DNA of 64,000 nt from Symsagittifera roscoffensis (GCF_963678635.1 NC_087065.1:76795786-76859785), one strand, 5' to 3'. Counted from the stretch's first letter, positions 51,278 through 64,000 are shown. Notes: generated by a model from the sequence alone, not told the origin. Made by a program: numbers and translations.

Positions 51278-52167
51278 GGAGTTGACAAAAATTTTTTTGC
51301 TTTTGCTTTCCAAATACCACCCCACCCCGTTTCCCCCCACAAATTGCTTCAAGAGAAAAAACTGATGAACTGGCTCGGCAATAAATGGATGTCAAAAAAT
51401 AGTATTGACATGGAGAGACCCTTTAAGTGGTCAGGGTGTCCAATTTCTGAAGGAAAGAGTAATTGTGGGAGTTCGATCGAAAATTATACGAAAAAAAGAA
51501 ACTTTCAAAAAATGAAAGCCAAATAATATGCTCCAAGTCGGTTTTTAGGATTCAACACTTAAATAAATCATGTGAGTTTACAAGTATATGTAGATTTACC
51601 TGAGTTCTTAAGGCGTAGATTTAAAAGAAGAACTTAGTGTCGCTTTGAATCAGGCTTTTATTTATCCTCTGATTACTGAACTGGATATTTTGTTTTAAAA
51701 TGACGATAAAAGGTCTTATTGAAGCGGAAACTTTTCTAGCTGTCTGAACACTGGCTGAAACGGAAATAGGAAATGCAGTCGTCGAATACCTTTATTACCA
51801 CCAAAACCAAACTGATCAGGCTGGCGCTAAGACGTTCCCAACAACGAATGTGACATTGAAAACACCAATATTTACTCCATACGCGCAACTAAATAGAGTT
51901 TACACCTGTGGATTGAAATGATTGCAATGTCTGACAGAACTGTCTTAAGCTGACCGAGACACTAACTCTATAAAACCAAGTTTAGTTTCCAATAAAAGCG
52001 AGTTGTGACGCAATTCAATCATAATCCTGTCGCTTTCTTTCTTCTCTCCCGTAAAATTTAATTGTGCAATTAAACGAAAAAGTTAGACAATTTTTAGAGT
52101 CGATTGACCAAAAATTTAATTAAAAAGTGGCGAACAGTTAATTTTTGAGCATTCTCAAGGTCAGAAG
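51278..52167. other. Gene-free stretch
   Basis: No exon or RNA gene is recognised. The frame starting at 51155 runs out of the preceding MITE and is not a gene. Confidence 0.45.
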
Positions 52168-52421
52168 TTTCTGCTCTCAAGGATTCGACCCACTGCCGAC
52201 CCAAAGGCGTTTTTAGGCCGACCCACTGCCGAACTAACTATTTTAGGCCATCCAGTTTTGCAGGACCGACCAAAAAGAGCCTAAAAACGCGTTTTTTGGC
52301 CTTCTTTTTAAAATATTAGCCTGCGGCACAAAAAATTTGGTCAAAATGGGATCTTTATAGCGATTTGGGAGAGCTCAAAAAATCTAATTGGTTGACCTAC
52401 GAAAAAGCCGCCCCTGGAAGA
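52168..52421 (+). repeat. Partial hAT-like MITE
   Basis: An eroded relative of the family with ggattcgacccactgccgac (partly duplicated), gcctgcggc, gatttgggagagctc and ggttgaccta motifs, and gccgcccctg at the right. Confidence 0.55.
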
Positions 52422-53661
52422 GGTTATATAATCTTGAGGTCTTGGAGATTTTGACCAAATCAAAGGCAGTATTTCATCCCATAAGCTCCTTAGCACGGCT
52501 TAAGTGGCTTAATGTGTTCCATCTTTCAAATAGCTGTCTCCGCCTTTCAATTAATGTTTCCATAGTTCAATCAGAAAGTTCGTCATTCGGGTACGACGTG
52601 ATCTGATTTGTTGTTCATTGCTAGTAAAACAAGCGTGCCATCAAAGAACAATCAGATACATATCTTCAAAGAGGATTATTTTAGAACTCCACGAAGAGCC
52701 AAATACTTACACTCCGTTAGTGCCCTTTATAGTTGAAATCATAATCCTTTTATTACTTTGAATCAGTTCCTTAAGTTTCGGCAGTACTGAAACTCTAACC
52801 AATCGATATGGAAAATTTATTTTAAAATTCATGTTGTTTAGCGCTAAATGCTTCAGTTTGGTATAGTGTTGTGGATAGTTCGAGACTCGCAGCGAACTTG
52901 TCAAGCATAGACAAAAAATGACCAGTTAGCCACTCGTTCAACGTACTCCGCTTCATAATTTCCATAAATGACCAAAAATATAAATTAACTTAATTCTAAC
53001 TTTTTCTTGTTTCACAAAACAAGAAATTTTTTGCCGATAATTGCGAACTTCTTTCTTCTACTTGACAAGCGGTTTCTAATCATTTGCATTAAATGCGCTG
53101 AGATAAGAGTTTCTGTCACGAGAGCTAGTTCAAGTTAAGAATCTCGACAGAAAAGAAGTAGAATTGTGTCTAGACAAGGTCTTGACTATGTCTCATGGCT
53201 TCTCAACCACGGCTTTGACTCGATGTCACTGCATTTCTATCTCGACTCTAATATCAACCTATGCCCCTACGTAAAAAATGTGCGCACGCTTTTCGCCTTG
53301 CTAACAATTTCAGGTGCGCCAATTTTTTCAATTTTACATGGTGTTTTCATTAGCTCGGGTTTCAATCTAATTTTCAGGTTGAAGGATCTCGACCAGTTTT
53401 TACCACATTTTTATCTATCAAGTCTAATTTCAATTAAAGTTAACTCAATAAAAAAATCGGAAAATCTTTTACTGCCGTGTCGAGTTTGACTCTTGCTTTG
53501 ACCTTGTCTTGGCAGAATTTGAACGCATTGTTGTCTGTACCTACAGTTATTGTAACCACTTTTATTTGGAGTACGCGTTTCACGTCATTTTTTTTTGCGT
53601 CACAAAAAAAAACTCCTTCGATTGAAACTGTGTGGTAATGTAGAAGCTGAAACCTAAACAT
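52422..53661. pseudogene. Possible leucine-rich-repeat gene relics
   Basis: A plus-strand frame (52388-52606) includes YNLEVLEILTK and LARLKWLNVFHLSNSCL. A minus-strand frame (52707-52904) includes YTKLKHLALNNMNF and LPKLKELIQ. Both have the Leu spacing of leucine-rich repeats. The minus frame at 53440-53661 (VVTITVGTDNNAF) might belong to the same minus-strand gene, but stops separate them and I could not connect them through splice sites. Likely decayed fragments; chance similarity is possible. Confidence 0.2.
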
Positions 53662-54504
53662 ACAAGAAGGTATCTGAGCTTTTTGATAAAATTTGCCCTA
53701 ATTCGGTTTCGAATAGAAAAAATGGTGCAAAGAGCAAAAAATTTCTAACAAAACAATTTCAAATTCATAAGGTTGTTTTTTTCATATGGGCTTTAATCCT
53801 AGAGCCGCATTTTTTGATAACACAAAAATGCGGAAATTTTTAGAAGACATGTTGAAATCTGTCATTCAATTGTTAAGTATGGAAAAAATTGGGCTTTCCA
53901 AATTTCAAATGGAGGTCAATTTCAAGTTCAAAGTTTGCCGAGCTAACCATTACGTTGAGCCTGACACAAAAACCTAATTCAAAGTCTAGGACAAAAATAG
54001 TCATTAAGCAAATGATTGGCAGATTTACTGTCTGGTATAGCTGGTCAATTCGCCGAGAAAAACTTTAAAATGAAAGAGACCATCTGTGCAAAAAGCTTAA
54101 CAAAAGACTTCAACAATTTCCAACTAAATTTGAAGCCAGTCTTTCGGATGTAGTAAAACTGCAAAAAAAGCTTAGAAGAGTAGTAGATTTGCAAAATTGT
54201 AAAATAGTGACTCAAGTTGTTTTCATGCTTTCACTCGCTAGAATGATCAAGCAAAGCTAGTTTCTTGCTAACATCTTTACAAAGTAAATAAAATTCGAAA
54301 AAGCTTTTTCTAAAATATTTTTTGAAACTATATGGGCCCAATCATTTTTTCAATTATTATCATTCCGAGGCCAAACTGTGTACTTTGTGAGTTGTAAGTG
54401 GATTCCGCAACAAGAACGCTTTCTTTGTTCTTCTTTTGTTCTCTCATTTTTTGATCGTTCCGACAAAGTTTTAACATGTTTTAGAACTTGCCCGTGTCAA
54501 GGTG
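53662..54504. other. Gene-free stretch
   Basis: AT-rich DNA with nothing recognisable. Confidence 0.45.
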
Positions 54505-54905
54505 CTCACTTTATGTTTCGACCGTCTCGACCAAAAATCATTATGTTTCGACTGTCTCGACCGAAAATCGGTTTGGGTCGACCGTGCTCGGCTGAAACAA
54601 ATGTGCTCGACCATTCTCGGCCCAAACAAGATATGTTTCGGCAATGTTAGATTAAAAAAATGTGCTCGACTCACGCAAATGTTGTTTGGACCGTGCTCGA
54701 ACGAAAAAAATATGCGCACGACCTCACCAAAATTTTTTTCGACCAAACTCATCCAAAAAATTGCTCGACCCAAACATGATAATTTTCCACTGCCTCGACC
54801 ACAAATAATATACTTGACTGTGCTATTAAGGTAATATACTTGACCCCAGCAAGAAATTTTTTGAATGTCTCGACCATAACTCAACCATTTTCAAGTGCTC
54901 GAGCA
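54505..54905. repeat. Degenerate 'gtgctcgacc' repeat cluster
   Basis: A dozen or so irregularly spaced copies of tgctcgacc/tctcgacc separated by 20-35 bp of A-rich DNA, often with aaaca or aaaaat. Related to the tighter array at 55525-55672. Frames on both strands here are by-products. Confidence 0.55.
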
Positions 54906-55364
54906 ATACTGAGTTATTAAGTGGGTTGTGTTTGATTCAAGTTTCAACTGAAAAAGTCAAACGATGATGGCTTTCGTAGCTGTGAATCGATGTTTGTCCT
55001 TTTTAAACTTTTTGAGCCGAATCTTGTCGGCTTTCCATTTTTTTTCTCTCAACCTGACATTTTTCATGATTCGTTGATTCGTGGAGGTGGTATCAAGAAC
55101 TCGAAACAAAATTCAAAAAAATACGATTTCAAATTTTAGCACCAAGCAAGTGTTAACAATCTTTTCCGACTGATTCTTGACAACTGTTGTTTTATTCATA
55201 CTTGAATGTTTCATATGATTGTTTTATGGCTTTCTGTTTTTATGGTGATGAGTTTTGTCGTTGACCCACAAAATTTGCTTACCTATTTTTGGGATCATGT
55301 GCAGGCCGTCTGGTTCTCTACATTATCAGCAAATATGATGGTCTAGCTAATTGTACATTAAAAG

Positions 55365-55370
<6 letters not shown>

Positions 55371-55438
<68 letters not shown>
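55371..55438. repeat. (TA)n(TG)n compound microsatellite
   Basis: About 19 TA units followed directly by about 15 TG units. Confidence 0.95.
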
Positions 55439-55441
<3 letters not shown>

Positions 55442-55524
55442 GTATTTTGCTGTTTGCATCTGTTTTACAGTTTTTCAAGCAAAAAAATCCGACAAAAATC
55501 TCGATCTGCTCACTGCAATTTATG

Positions 55525-55672
55525 ACCGGGCTCAAGGTCTTTTTTGACCGAGCTCGAGGTATATTTCGACCGTACTCGCGGTATTTTTCGACCGTGCTCG
55601 AGTTATGTTTTGACCGTGCTCACGGTATGTTTCGACTGTGCTCGCGGTATGCTTTGAATGTGCTGAAAGTTT
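55525..55672. repeat. 22-bp tandem repeat (tcgcggtatgtttcgaccgtgc)
   Basis: About six imperfect units alternating tcg(c/a)ggtatgttt and cgaccgtgc. On the minus strand it reads as an open Thr/Ser/Arg-rich repeat, but 22 is not a multiple of three and translation is unlikely. Confidence 0.7.
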
Positions 55673-57204
55673 TCTTCCAAAAAAAAGTACTTCGGTATGT
55701 TTTGACTGATTTTTTCCAAAAAAAACAATCAAATTTGAAACAATTGTCTACTTTGAGTCTGTTCTGGGCGACAATTTGTTTTGAACAACTCAAATCGTAC
55801 TCTCCATATCATCATTTAAAGCTCGCCAGGCTGTCGCATGATAAGAGTTTTTACCTTTTAAAAACACTAGTTGCCCGATTTTACATTTTTTTGCAACGAC
55901 TATAAACAAACGTGGCTCTGGAAAAGTCCTTTTATTTAGTGAAATTATGTGTTAGAAAATCAAATTGGATGAAATTGCGTAGACTTTTCGTATTGACCGA
56001 AAATGAAAAGTGAGAACCAAGCTAGCATCATGACTCCCGAGCTCGATAAGATTAACTTGATTCGAGAAGCATTAGGTGCGGTGTTAATTAGGAAGTTGTG
56101 TCCAGCGATACTAATGATTGCCTATAAATCATCAGATCGCGAGATCGGAAGCACCTGTCCATAATGGTTTGCGCGATTTGCTCATCTAAGCTTATAAATT
56201 ACTAACCACTAGAATAAGATTGTTTAACAAATTCCGCAAATATTATTTTTTTTATGATGTAATTAGACAAACCTTTTTTATATGATGTAATCACTGATTT
56301 ACGAACCTTAATAAAAAAACATATGCATTTGAAATGAAGCTAGAGTTCTGCAAAACTTTGTAACATTTGACCACGAGATCGAAATTTTTTTTACTGCGAA
56401 CAGCAATGTACAGAAGGCGCAGAAATCAACCACGGATATTTTTCATTTCCGGTAACCCCCAAGACCCCTTCCCCCTCCCCCTCCCATGAATTACATGGGG
56501 TAGCGGAACGGCTCTACGCGGTTCTACGATGATGTGCATGGAAACACAATCGAATACACTAAACACGAAAGGGGGGTTATGAAAACACTAATTTCGAATA
56601 GCCTTTTTGCTAGTCCGTATGCCAAAGTGTAATAAATCCGAACTAAGATATGGGGGGGGGGGCACTCAGAGCCGGATATATTAATGTGACTTACTGCGAA
56701 GATGAGTCGGTAGAATTTTGCTGATTCGATAGATGGCAGCCTCTCTTTTATAACTCAAGTTTCTGCCGCAGGTCATAAATAAAGGAGACTGATATGCGTT
56801 TTGCCTTTTAAAGCGAACTCCTTGTATTAGGACTGACTCAAAAAAGATCCATATTCGAATTAATATTTAGTGACTTCGTTTCCCTCTTATGAAAAGAAAA
56901 AAAATCGATTTCAATTTTTATTAATTTCACTTCCCAGCCAGAAACAGCTTCTTCTGAAAAGATCTGACCAAATCAGATTAAATAAGCACAAATGTATTAA
57001 AACATTTGGAGAATGCTGCTTATTTTTAAAAAACTCACAAACTGTCTAAATGATTAATTCACAAAAATTTCATATTTTCCTCAAAAACAGGTGATGTTGT
57101 TTTTTTTTCTGCGGGAAGTATCCAGCAGCTCAGTATAATAGCGGATGCCTGTTTCTAATCAGAGTAAACAAACTAAAAAATCCAGCCTACCAAGTTCCTT
57201 TTAC
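55673..57204. other. Gene-free stretch
   Basis: Contains a pyrimidine-rich cccttccccctccccctccc tract near 56464 and a run of 10 G near 56653. No exon is recognised. Confidence 0.45.
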
Positions 57205-57520
57205 TGGATAATCAATTTGCTTAAATTTGATCAGATGTTGTTTGCATGACATGTGTATATTTTTGTTTTGGTTTCAGGAAAATAAAAACGTCTGTCTGAA
57301 AATCCAGTTGCAAATTCAAATCAACGACAAGAGCAGTACACATTAATAACCAGGACAGTCATTATCCTGGTTAATTATGTGCACTACTCATATCTACGAT
57401 TTGAATTTGCAACTGGATTTTCAGACTGACATTTTTATTTTCCTGAAACCAAAACAAAAATATACACACGTCATGCAAAATACATGTGATCAAAATTAAA
57501 CAAACTGACAATTTAGCAGG
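57205..57520. repeat. Large near-palindrome (arms of about 140 bp)
   Basis: The arms meet at about 57360 with a loop of about 9 nt: ttaataaccagga on the left is answered by tcctggttaatta on the right. Outward, gtatatttttgttttggttt/aaaccaaaacaaaaatatac and catgacatg/cgtcatg also match. Identity decays toward the outer ends. It could be a foldback MITE or an inverted duplication. No gene. Confidence 0.8.
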
Positions 57521-59164
57521 AGAAATTTGGAAGGCTAGATTTTCAGCCAGAATCCATGGAATCAAAGAAAAATTGTTGAAAAAAAACGGAAAAAAATATT
57601 AAGAAAAACTCTTTCATTTTGTTGTCTTTTATTTTTCAACTCTTATCATCAAATTTTGTGGTCGCATGACTGTGCTCTGCAAGTGAAGCAGTCCACGGTG
57701 GCAAAAACAAAATGAGATGATAGTTTTTGAAAAATAAACTACAGCAAAACAAAACTATAAAATTTTGTGGAATTTTTTTTCATTTTTTTCCCAAAAAGTT
57801 TTTGTTGATTTCATGGGTCCTGGCAGGAACTCCGCAGCTTCAAGGATTACTAAATTTTCAATGAAACATAAATTTACTAAATTTTCATGACAAGAGTTCA
57901 TCTATTAGTATGAATAAATAATGGCACAAATATACCGAAAAAAAATAATTCAAAAGAGAAAACTTTCAGACCAGTTGTTATTGACTCTAAGAAATTTTTG
58001 ATCTATCTTTTTGAAATCTGGATCACCTTTTATTGAATTCCAACAACATTAAATTGAATACCTACGACCAGCCGAGAAATAACACCCTCCAACATAGCAC
58101 CACCCTCTTCCTACTCTTTGAGAGTGGTCACAACAAAAACGAGGATTTGCATCTCTGCTTCAATACTTTGCTTTCGCGCAAACCTTAAAATTTTTGTCGA
58201 TCAGAAAACTTACCATTTGAACGATCTGTTTTAGCACTGTTTTTAATATTTGACTTCAATGAGATTGCTTTTCTACCCGATTACCCAAAAAATTTATCCG
58301 CTGCAGGCTAGTTTTTGAAATGAAAGAATCCAAAACGAGTTTCTTGAATAAAAAAAAATTATGCATATTTTCTTCCAAGTTTTTAGTGCATATATAGTAT
58401 AAACTGGCTCGGAAAGCGCTATCAGAAAGCACCTACCATACGATGAAATTAAAAGTGTTGCAAAGGAAATAAAAATGATTTGAGGTGCGTTAAACAAAAT
58501 ATAAATTAAACAGAAATTTGAAAAAAATCAAAAATTGATGAAAATATTTACTTATGGCACTCATACGTTTAAAAGAAAAAATTACAAAACTAAGATATAT
58601 ATAATCAACGTCTATATCAAATTGAAATTATTTTTTTTGTAAGTAGTAGAATTAAAAAATGTTTAAGAAAGATTTCTGAATAGCTTAGTGTTTGGTCAAA
58701 AACATCTTTGTCATGATGTTAATATACATAAAAATTGGACGACAAGCATTTTTCATACAAACATGAAGCCAAAAACGTCGATTGCATGAGAAATTTGTGT
58801 TAAACTTCTAAACATTTTTGGAAATTTGTATTGAGATTGTTTGATAAAGTTTTGTTCTCCATAGACGCCATATGCGAAATCGTATGACAAGAGTTTTTAT
58901 TGTATGGACGTCAACCTGAATTCAGTTGATATGTGTACCTGTGTAATAAAATAAACGCATTGTATTCAGGTTGCGCTCAGTTTGCTTTTTTGCACATAGA
59001 AAAGTGCTGAAATTGCAAGCAGTAACAGGCCGGAGTAGTTTGGAAAACCGCAATTTTTAGTTTCAAAAACAAATTTTAAAATTGAAAAACAAAAGCGCTT
59101 ATTTTTGAAAACATATATAACAAATATTTTTTGGTGGGAGCGTACTCATGGGGTAGAATTGGAC
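57521..59164. other. Gene-free stretch
   Basis: AT-rich DNA. A 'gcgaaatcgtatgacaag' segment near 58874 echoes the motif repeats at 16980-17165. Nothing else is recognised. Confidence 0.45.
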
Positions 59165-59250
59165 GCCGTTTGCTCAGGGATTAAATACCCTGCCAAAGCA
59201 AAAGGTCCCCCTTATTACTTTTTAGAGATATCAATTTTTAGCTGATAAAT
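59165..59250 (+). repeat. hAT-like MITE fragment
   Basis: About 85 bp matching the left interior of the family (ctcagggattaaataccctgcc, aaaggtcccccttattactt). Confidence 0.4.
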
Positions 59251-59324
59251 ACAATTAATGTTTGAAAGAGAATGACCGATGGAATGTTCTCAAAGTTTGT
59301 ATATGGCTTTATATACCCAAATGC

Positions 59325-59813
59325 AAACCGACTGCTTTTTAATGTTTATGGAGCAGTACTAAACAAAAAAATTAAATGTTATTCAATATAATGAAAATTG
59401 TTTTTCTAAAATTTGATAATTTTTGTAAAAAAAACCGCACGCCATATAAAGTTCAAAAGGATAAGTTTCGCTCCTTGTAACAAATCAATTATGGCATATA
59501 AGCTTTTTCCAACCAATTTGGAACGATTTCTAAGGCGGATTAAATCTCCGTTTACGCGTTATTAGCGCGAAAAATATCGCGCGTTAATTGTCACAAATTG
59601 GCCTAAATGGCAATCTTTAAACCTCCGTAACTTTACAACAAATAATATCAGGTGCAATATCTATTCAAATTAAAACTCAGGACAACAATACCTTTTAAAC
59701 GTTATAAAAAATTTCGTTTAAAATGGCTAGTTAAAAAGTCGAAATTTGTCTGAAGAAAAAAAAACCCAGCCCGAGCACAAATATTCCATTACTTTCGTTA
59801 CGAAAGTCGGAGC
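59325..59813 (-). mobile_element. Helentron/HINE-like element, copy 6 (reverse, 3' truncated)
   Basis: A reverse copy lacking the distal hairpin end. It starts at aaaccgactgctttttaatg and ends actttcgttacgaaagtcgg. The core with gcgttattagcgcg and gcgcgttaattgtc is retained. Confidence 0.55.
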
Positions 59814-59879
59814 CAAAGAACTTTGGCATATCAAAAATTAAATCAGCATTCTTACATTTCACAGAAATAAATTAAGCGG

Positions 59880-62470
59880 CGGAATAAATTTCATTGTAAA
59901 AGTTCTTAGTTGCCAAAACTCCAAAAAACATTAGGGCTGATTAGTTTCATCAAATATTCACAAAATCAAATTGAAAATGGTTTGATCCTTTTAAATTGAT
60001 CTACTTTTTTGAAATACTACATCCAAGGATGGGGCTTACTAATGAAATGACGTGAAGCCAATTATTCAGTTTTAAAAACGGACCAAAATCTGAGTTGTCG
60101 TTGTCAACATTTTTAGAAAAAAGATAATTTAAAAAACGTACCTCATCTAAAAATAAGTTTGTGTAGCACTTTACTTGTCAAAAATTGACGCAATTTTCCA
60201 GTTTGAACTTTGATCTTTGCTGTTATAAGGAACAACCCATTAGTCATTGCGTTTATCAGAATAAAGTTTAATGACCCGCGAGAAATTGCATATAAAAATT
60301 GGTTCAACTGCACGGATAAAAAAATTCTTACTTAATAACTTCTGCTTCACAAGACAGCAAAATTACATTTAATCAGTTATTCATTGCATATTCTGGCCTG
60401 AGTGCATCGCTAGAATTCTGTCAAAATTTTCTTGATTCTATTATAGAAAAATTGTAATTTTCTCAGACTTTCGCGATCTAAACTTGGAATGAATAAATTT
60501 TTCATGCTGTATGATCAGATTTTTGCGACTTCATTTCCAGTCTTTCTGCTGCGTCCAAAATTTTGCGATTCTTTTTACGCTTCTTACAATTTCATTTCCA
60601 GACTATTGCGGTTTAAAATCCGGTCTCTGCAATTAAAATTTGAGTTTACTTTCGGCTTAAATTTATGAGCACCGCGGGAGAAAAATGGGAATCGCGGGCA
60701 ACAATTTGATTGAATTGGTATTTTCAAATAATCCCAATAATTCTTACAACAAAATTCAGTTAGCAGCTGTTAATTCAGTTTCCGGAGAAATGGAAGAGAT
60801 GAATGAAATAATCCTTGCATAATCATACTCTCGGGTTGACCTCTACATAAAAAAGTGCCATTTATACAGTTTCATAATTAAAACCTATTAAAAAATGGAA
60901 AATGATTGACTGGAATCATTTCACATAAACAGCCTTTGATTCTGCAACAAATTTTTTTTAAAATTAAATATGAGGACGTTCATAGTTGATACACAACATA
61001 TACTGCTACTAAAACTAATTTTAGAGGTTAAAAACTCCAAAAAAAAATACCGTAAAAAGTGTTATTCAAACAGTTTCATGCTATGAAAATCATTTGACTA
61101 ACATTTTTTTTCACAAAAAAAAATCCGAAAAATCGGTAAAAGTTTTTTTTTAGTTAAATTTTTTAGTCGCAAAATCATCTCTACGCACAAACAACAGTTT
61201 TTTGATAACATAGTTCAGACACTGTAATTTAACAAAAAAAAATCAAATTGCTTGTTGGGTGGTGAGCCTGAACAATTATTTATGTTTTCAAATGATTAGA
61301 AGAATTGAAATTTGAAAGTATATTAAAAACAGACCGCGGTTTACAAACACTCAAAATTTTGGAAAAGAAGTTTTAAAGTCGTACAGAAAGGTTACAACCT
61401 TTCATATAATTATGGGTGGGATTCCAAATTAGTTTTCGAGGAAAGTTTCTAAGTGCAGTTAACCTGCGAGTTTTTTGCCACTTAAACTGATGGTTTTGTC
61501 AGATTACAAATTTTTGGTTGTTGTGTTTAGACGTGTGAAATGTTTGCTTCACAAGTGTGAAATTTTATGACTAACTTTTTTGTTTATTAAATTCAATTAT
61601 TTAACCAACAATTTTTTGTTAGCGCCGTTTTTTGGAGTTTTTATCATTGCGTCAAAAAAAATAATGTTTTGACTTTAAAAAAATTCAACGCCTTTCCAGA
61701 GTCCTTACTCCTGTCAAAGTGTTGTTGAGCTCGACATTCCTTAAAAGCCAAAAAATTTGGCCTAAATAACTCTGTATTCTATAAACTTACAGAAGCAACA
61801 ATTTTATAGAAATAAAAGTTTTGTCCGAAGAAATGAAATAAGATCGCAATTGCTTTCTGAAACCCTCAACCCTTTAAAATTTTCTCTAAGTGTTTTTTTT
61901 CAGAAATTCAATCATCATCCAGGAGAAAAACATGACCGAAGAATGTTTTCTCAAAACTGGCTTTGTCTAAGGTCAATCAAACCGTAACCCAACATCTTTT
62001 CTCAAAGATAAAAATTGGCCGGAAAAATTTCGTTTTGTTTAAGGAATTTTTACTTGGCAAAACTGCAAAAACATCAATGCTGATTAGCCTAATTCAAAAA
62101 AAAATTATAAAATGAAATTGAAAAGGGTTTGATTCTTTCAGGTTGAGCTGCTATATCTCAAATATCTCAATGGATCGGCATACAAAAATACGGAGTGAAA
62201 TGATTATATATATTTTTAAAAGGGACCAAAACGAGATGAAATTTTTTTACTCATCTTGAAACTTATTTACAGATGCAACTTTTCAGTTGAATTTCAATTT
62301 TTGTTGTGAGGAAGAATCCAACTAGAAATGGTCTTTGTTAGAATAGGATTACATGACACGAGATAGTTTGCACATGAAAGTAGTGAGTGAAGTGACACTT
62401 GCACTGACAAAAGCAAATCTTACCTTTTAATTTCTGCTTCAAAAGACGGCAATATAACAAAAAATAATTG
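59880..62470. repeat. Diverged direct repeat pair (about 59880-60380 and 62015-62470)
   Basis: Ordered matches run through both segments: gccaaaactccaaaaaacat/ggcaaaactgcaaaaacat, ctgattag, aaatcaaattgaaaatggtttgatcctttt versus aaatgaaattgaaaagggtttgattcttt, gaccaaaa, and ttctgcttcacaagacagcaa/ttctgcttcaaaagacggcaa. Estimated identity is low (about 70%), so this is an old duplication about 2.1 kb apart. Between the copies I see nothing gene-like. Confidence 0.5.
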
Positions 62471-63109
62471 TTTGTTTATCAAAAAACCCTGAAACTTCTG
62501 TTTTCTTACTGTAAGCAAACAATTAACTTCCGGAATTTTTATAGCCGTTTCTGCTTTTTTTGTCTAAAAGATTTCCTCTAGCTTAATGGAAATTCTTTTA
62601 TTGAGAAGATAAAATTGTCATGGAAACGAAGTCGAAAGCGAAAACATTAATTTAATTGAAACGAAAGATATATTTTTTAATGGAAACAACATCCAGATAA
62701 GGTTTTCAAATTCAATCACCTTGTAATTGAAAATGATTGGGCGTTTTTAGACAAAGGCTGAAGTATTAAAAATAAGAACCACCAGAACATTTGTTGTAAG
62801 CGTAATATTAAAAATAATTTTGTTGGTCAAATACGCAGCTTTATTATAAGCATATAGAGTACATTCGCGTGATGGTTTGGTGATTTTTCACAGAGGTCGG
62901 AGCATAACTCGATTTGGTATTGTTTTTCACAAGTGCAGCTCAGAATATATCTGAGGTTTAATGGGAAAAGGCTATCACAATTCTCAGCTCAATTCGCTTT
63001 GCCCCTATTTTCAAATGCAAAATGATATACGATCATTTCGCCGGCAAAAAATTTTGTGGCGGTTAAACTGAAAACATGAAAACGTGATAAACAGAGCGAG
63101 TGAATTTTC
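62471..63109. other. Gene-free stretch
   Basis: AT-rich DNA with nothing recognisable. Confidence 0.45.
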
Positions 63110-63905
63110 AAGTCAATACTACAGATTTGGTGCCATTATTTTAGATATCTAGCATAGATCAATAAATTTTCATGATAAATTCTCAAAAAGTTTTAATGAT
63201 GCTTCAATTTTCGAATAATTTAAGCGACGATTGGTAGCTAAGCGATTAAAAATATCCTAGCGATTCCATTATTTTTTTAAATTTTGGAGGGAAGGGAATA
63301 AATTTCGTCCTGAAAATACCTTAAAAGATCAATTTAGCCATAAGCTACCCAATTAACCGAAACAGGAACATGAGAATTTGCAAGGAAAATTATATCCTTT
63401 AAACAAGGTTCACTCCTAAAATAGATTCAAAAAAGACATTTTTGAAAAACCAGAAGTGACAATCGACTCATCAAAAGATGAAGCCTAAGCTTCATCCCAT
63501 TTCTACAGATTTTGTGTCTATAATTTCGATTTTTAGCATATAATTTATTAAACTACTTAAAGGAAAAATTTCAAAAACGATTTCAACGATGTTCATTTCT
63601 CGAATATGTCAGCAAAGATTGAGACCTAAGCCTAAGGGTCCAATCAATCTATAGGATGGGTATTCGTTTATTCTTAAATACCGGGAGAGGAGTGAAAAAT
63701 CTTCGTCCTGAAAGAACCTTAAAGAACAATCAATTTACCCATAAGCTACTCCATTGATCGAAACAGGAATATACTCTTCAATGGGCATTTGCAAAATTGC
63801 AATGAGAAAAAAAGCGTTTGAACTGATTCACTCTCTAAATATTTTTTAGCAAAAAACTGTGAGATCCAGTATTGACAAAAAATTCTTCCAGAAGACAAAA
63901 CGTTT
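63110..63905. repeat. Old tandem duplication, period about 390-400 bp
   Basis: Two diverged units. Shared landmarks in order: ctacagatttggtg/ctacagattttgtg, a tagcata segment, and cgtcctgaaaataccttaaa/cgtcctgaaagaaccttaaa with cataagctac and cgaaacaggaa. The frame at 63746-63928 lies in the second unit and is not called. Confidence 0.5.
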
Positions 63906-64000
63906 CTCTCTGATTTTTTTCTTTTCAAGGCTACCTTGAATGTTACAAAAAAGTTATCACTTTAAATTTTTTTGATCTCATATCAACGCCCTGTTTTTGT

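Noticed and set aside
51155..51526. 123-codon plus-strand frame rich in Pro
   Set aside because: Its first third is MITE sequence with a homopolymer-driven open frame; no domain is recognisable.
55351..55905. 184-codon plus-strand frame beginning in the TA/TG microsatellite
   Set aside because: The open frame comes from the microsatellite and the 22-bp repeat; no domain or splice evidence.

Overview
The window is AT-rich animal (invertebrate-type) genomic DNA. It has short spliceable exons with consensus donors and acceptors, long non-coding stretches, many small non-autonomous transposons with intact target-site duplications, and several minisatellites. I cannot assign a phylum from sequence alone. 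There are no bacterial-style operons and no rRNA or tRNA genes that I can support.

The dominant feature is one full-length LTR retrotransposon of 18,891 bp (17171-36061), lying on the minus strand. Two 408-bp LTRs (TG...CA ends, one mismatch that I can see) are flanked by a 4-bp CCGG target duplication. In element orientation (right to left) it reads: 5' LTR, primer-binding site, a 1.2-kb leader with a twice-repeated hairpin, a small leader ORF (77 aa), a basic 155-aa protein, a giant Gag-protease (1570 aa), Pol in the -1 frame (RT-RNase H-integrase, Ty3/Gypsy order), a 0.8-kb gap, a 62-aa two-helix membrane ORF, a 378-codon ORF with no methionine codon, an envelope-like glycoprotein (872 aa), an orphan 599-aa ORF, about 1.6 kb of 3' non-coding DNA and the 3' LTR. 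Several neighbouring frames overlap by a few bases (26, 13 and 4 nt). The layout suggests a retrovirus-like element that uses frameshifting, splicing and coupled termination-reinitiation, and carries at least three accessory proteins unusual for Ty3/Gypsy elements. All large frames are open and the LTRs are almost identical, so the insertion is very young.

Left flank (1-17170): a near-identical tandem duplication of period 1693 bp at the window edge; hAT-like MITEs with 8-bp target duplications (4513-4910, and a reverse copy at 14271-14694); an inverted pair of a Helentron/HINE-like family (8184-8714 and 8873-9384); a Tc1/mariner-type MITE with TA duplication (13394-13835); a strong hairpin; a foldback element; and one convincing host exon on the minus strand (14974-15214), with a weaker candidate at 5384-5541.

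Right flank (36062-64000): gene-poor. It holds a G-rich minisatellite, two further TIR elements with 8-bp target duplications (36996-37453 and 37658-38047), a 45-bp minisatellite of about 20 units, head-to-tail HINE-like copies (47071-48332), more hAT-like MITEs (50325-50762 and 50904-51277), a (TA)n(TG)n microsatellite, a long palindrome (57205-57520), and diverged direct repeats near the right end.
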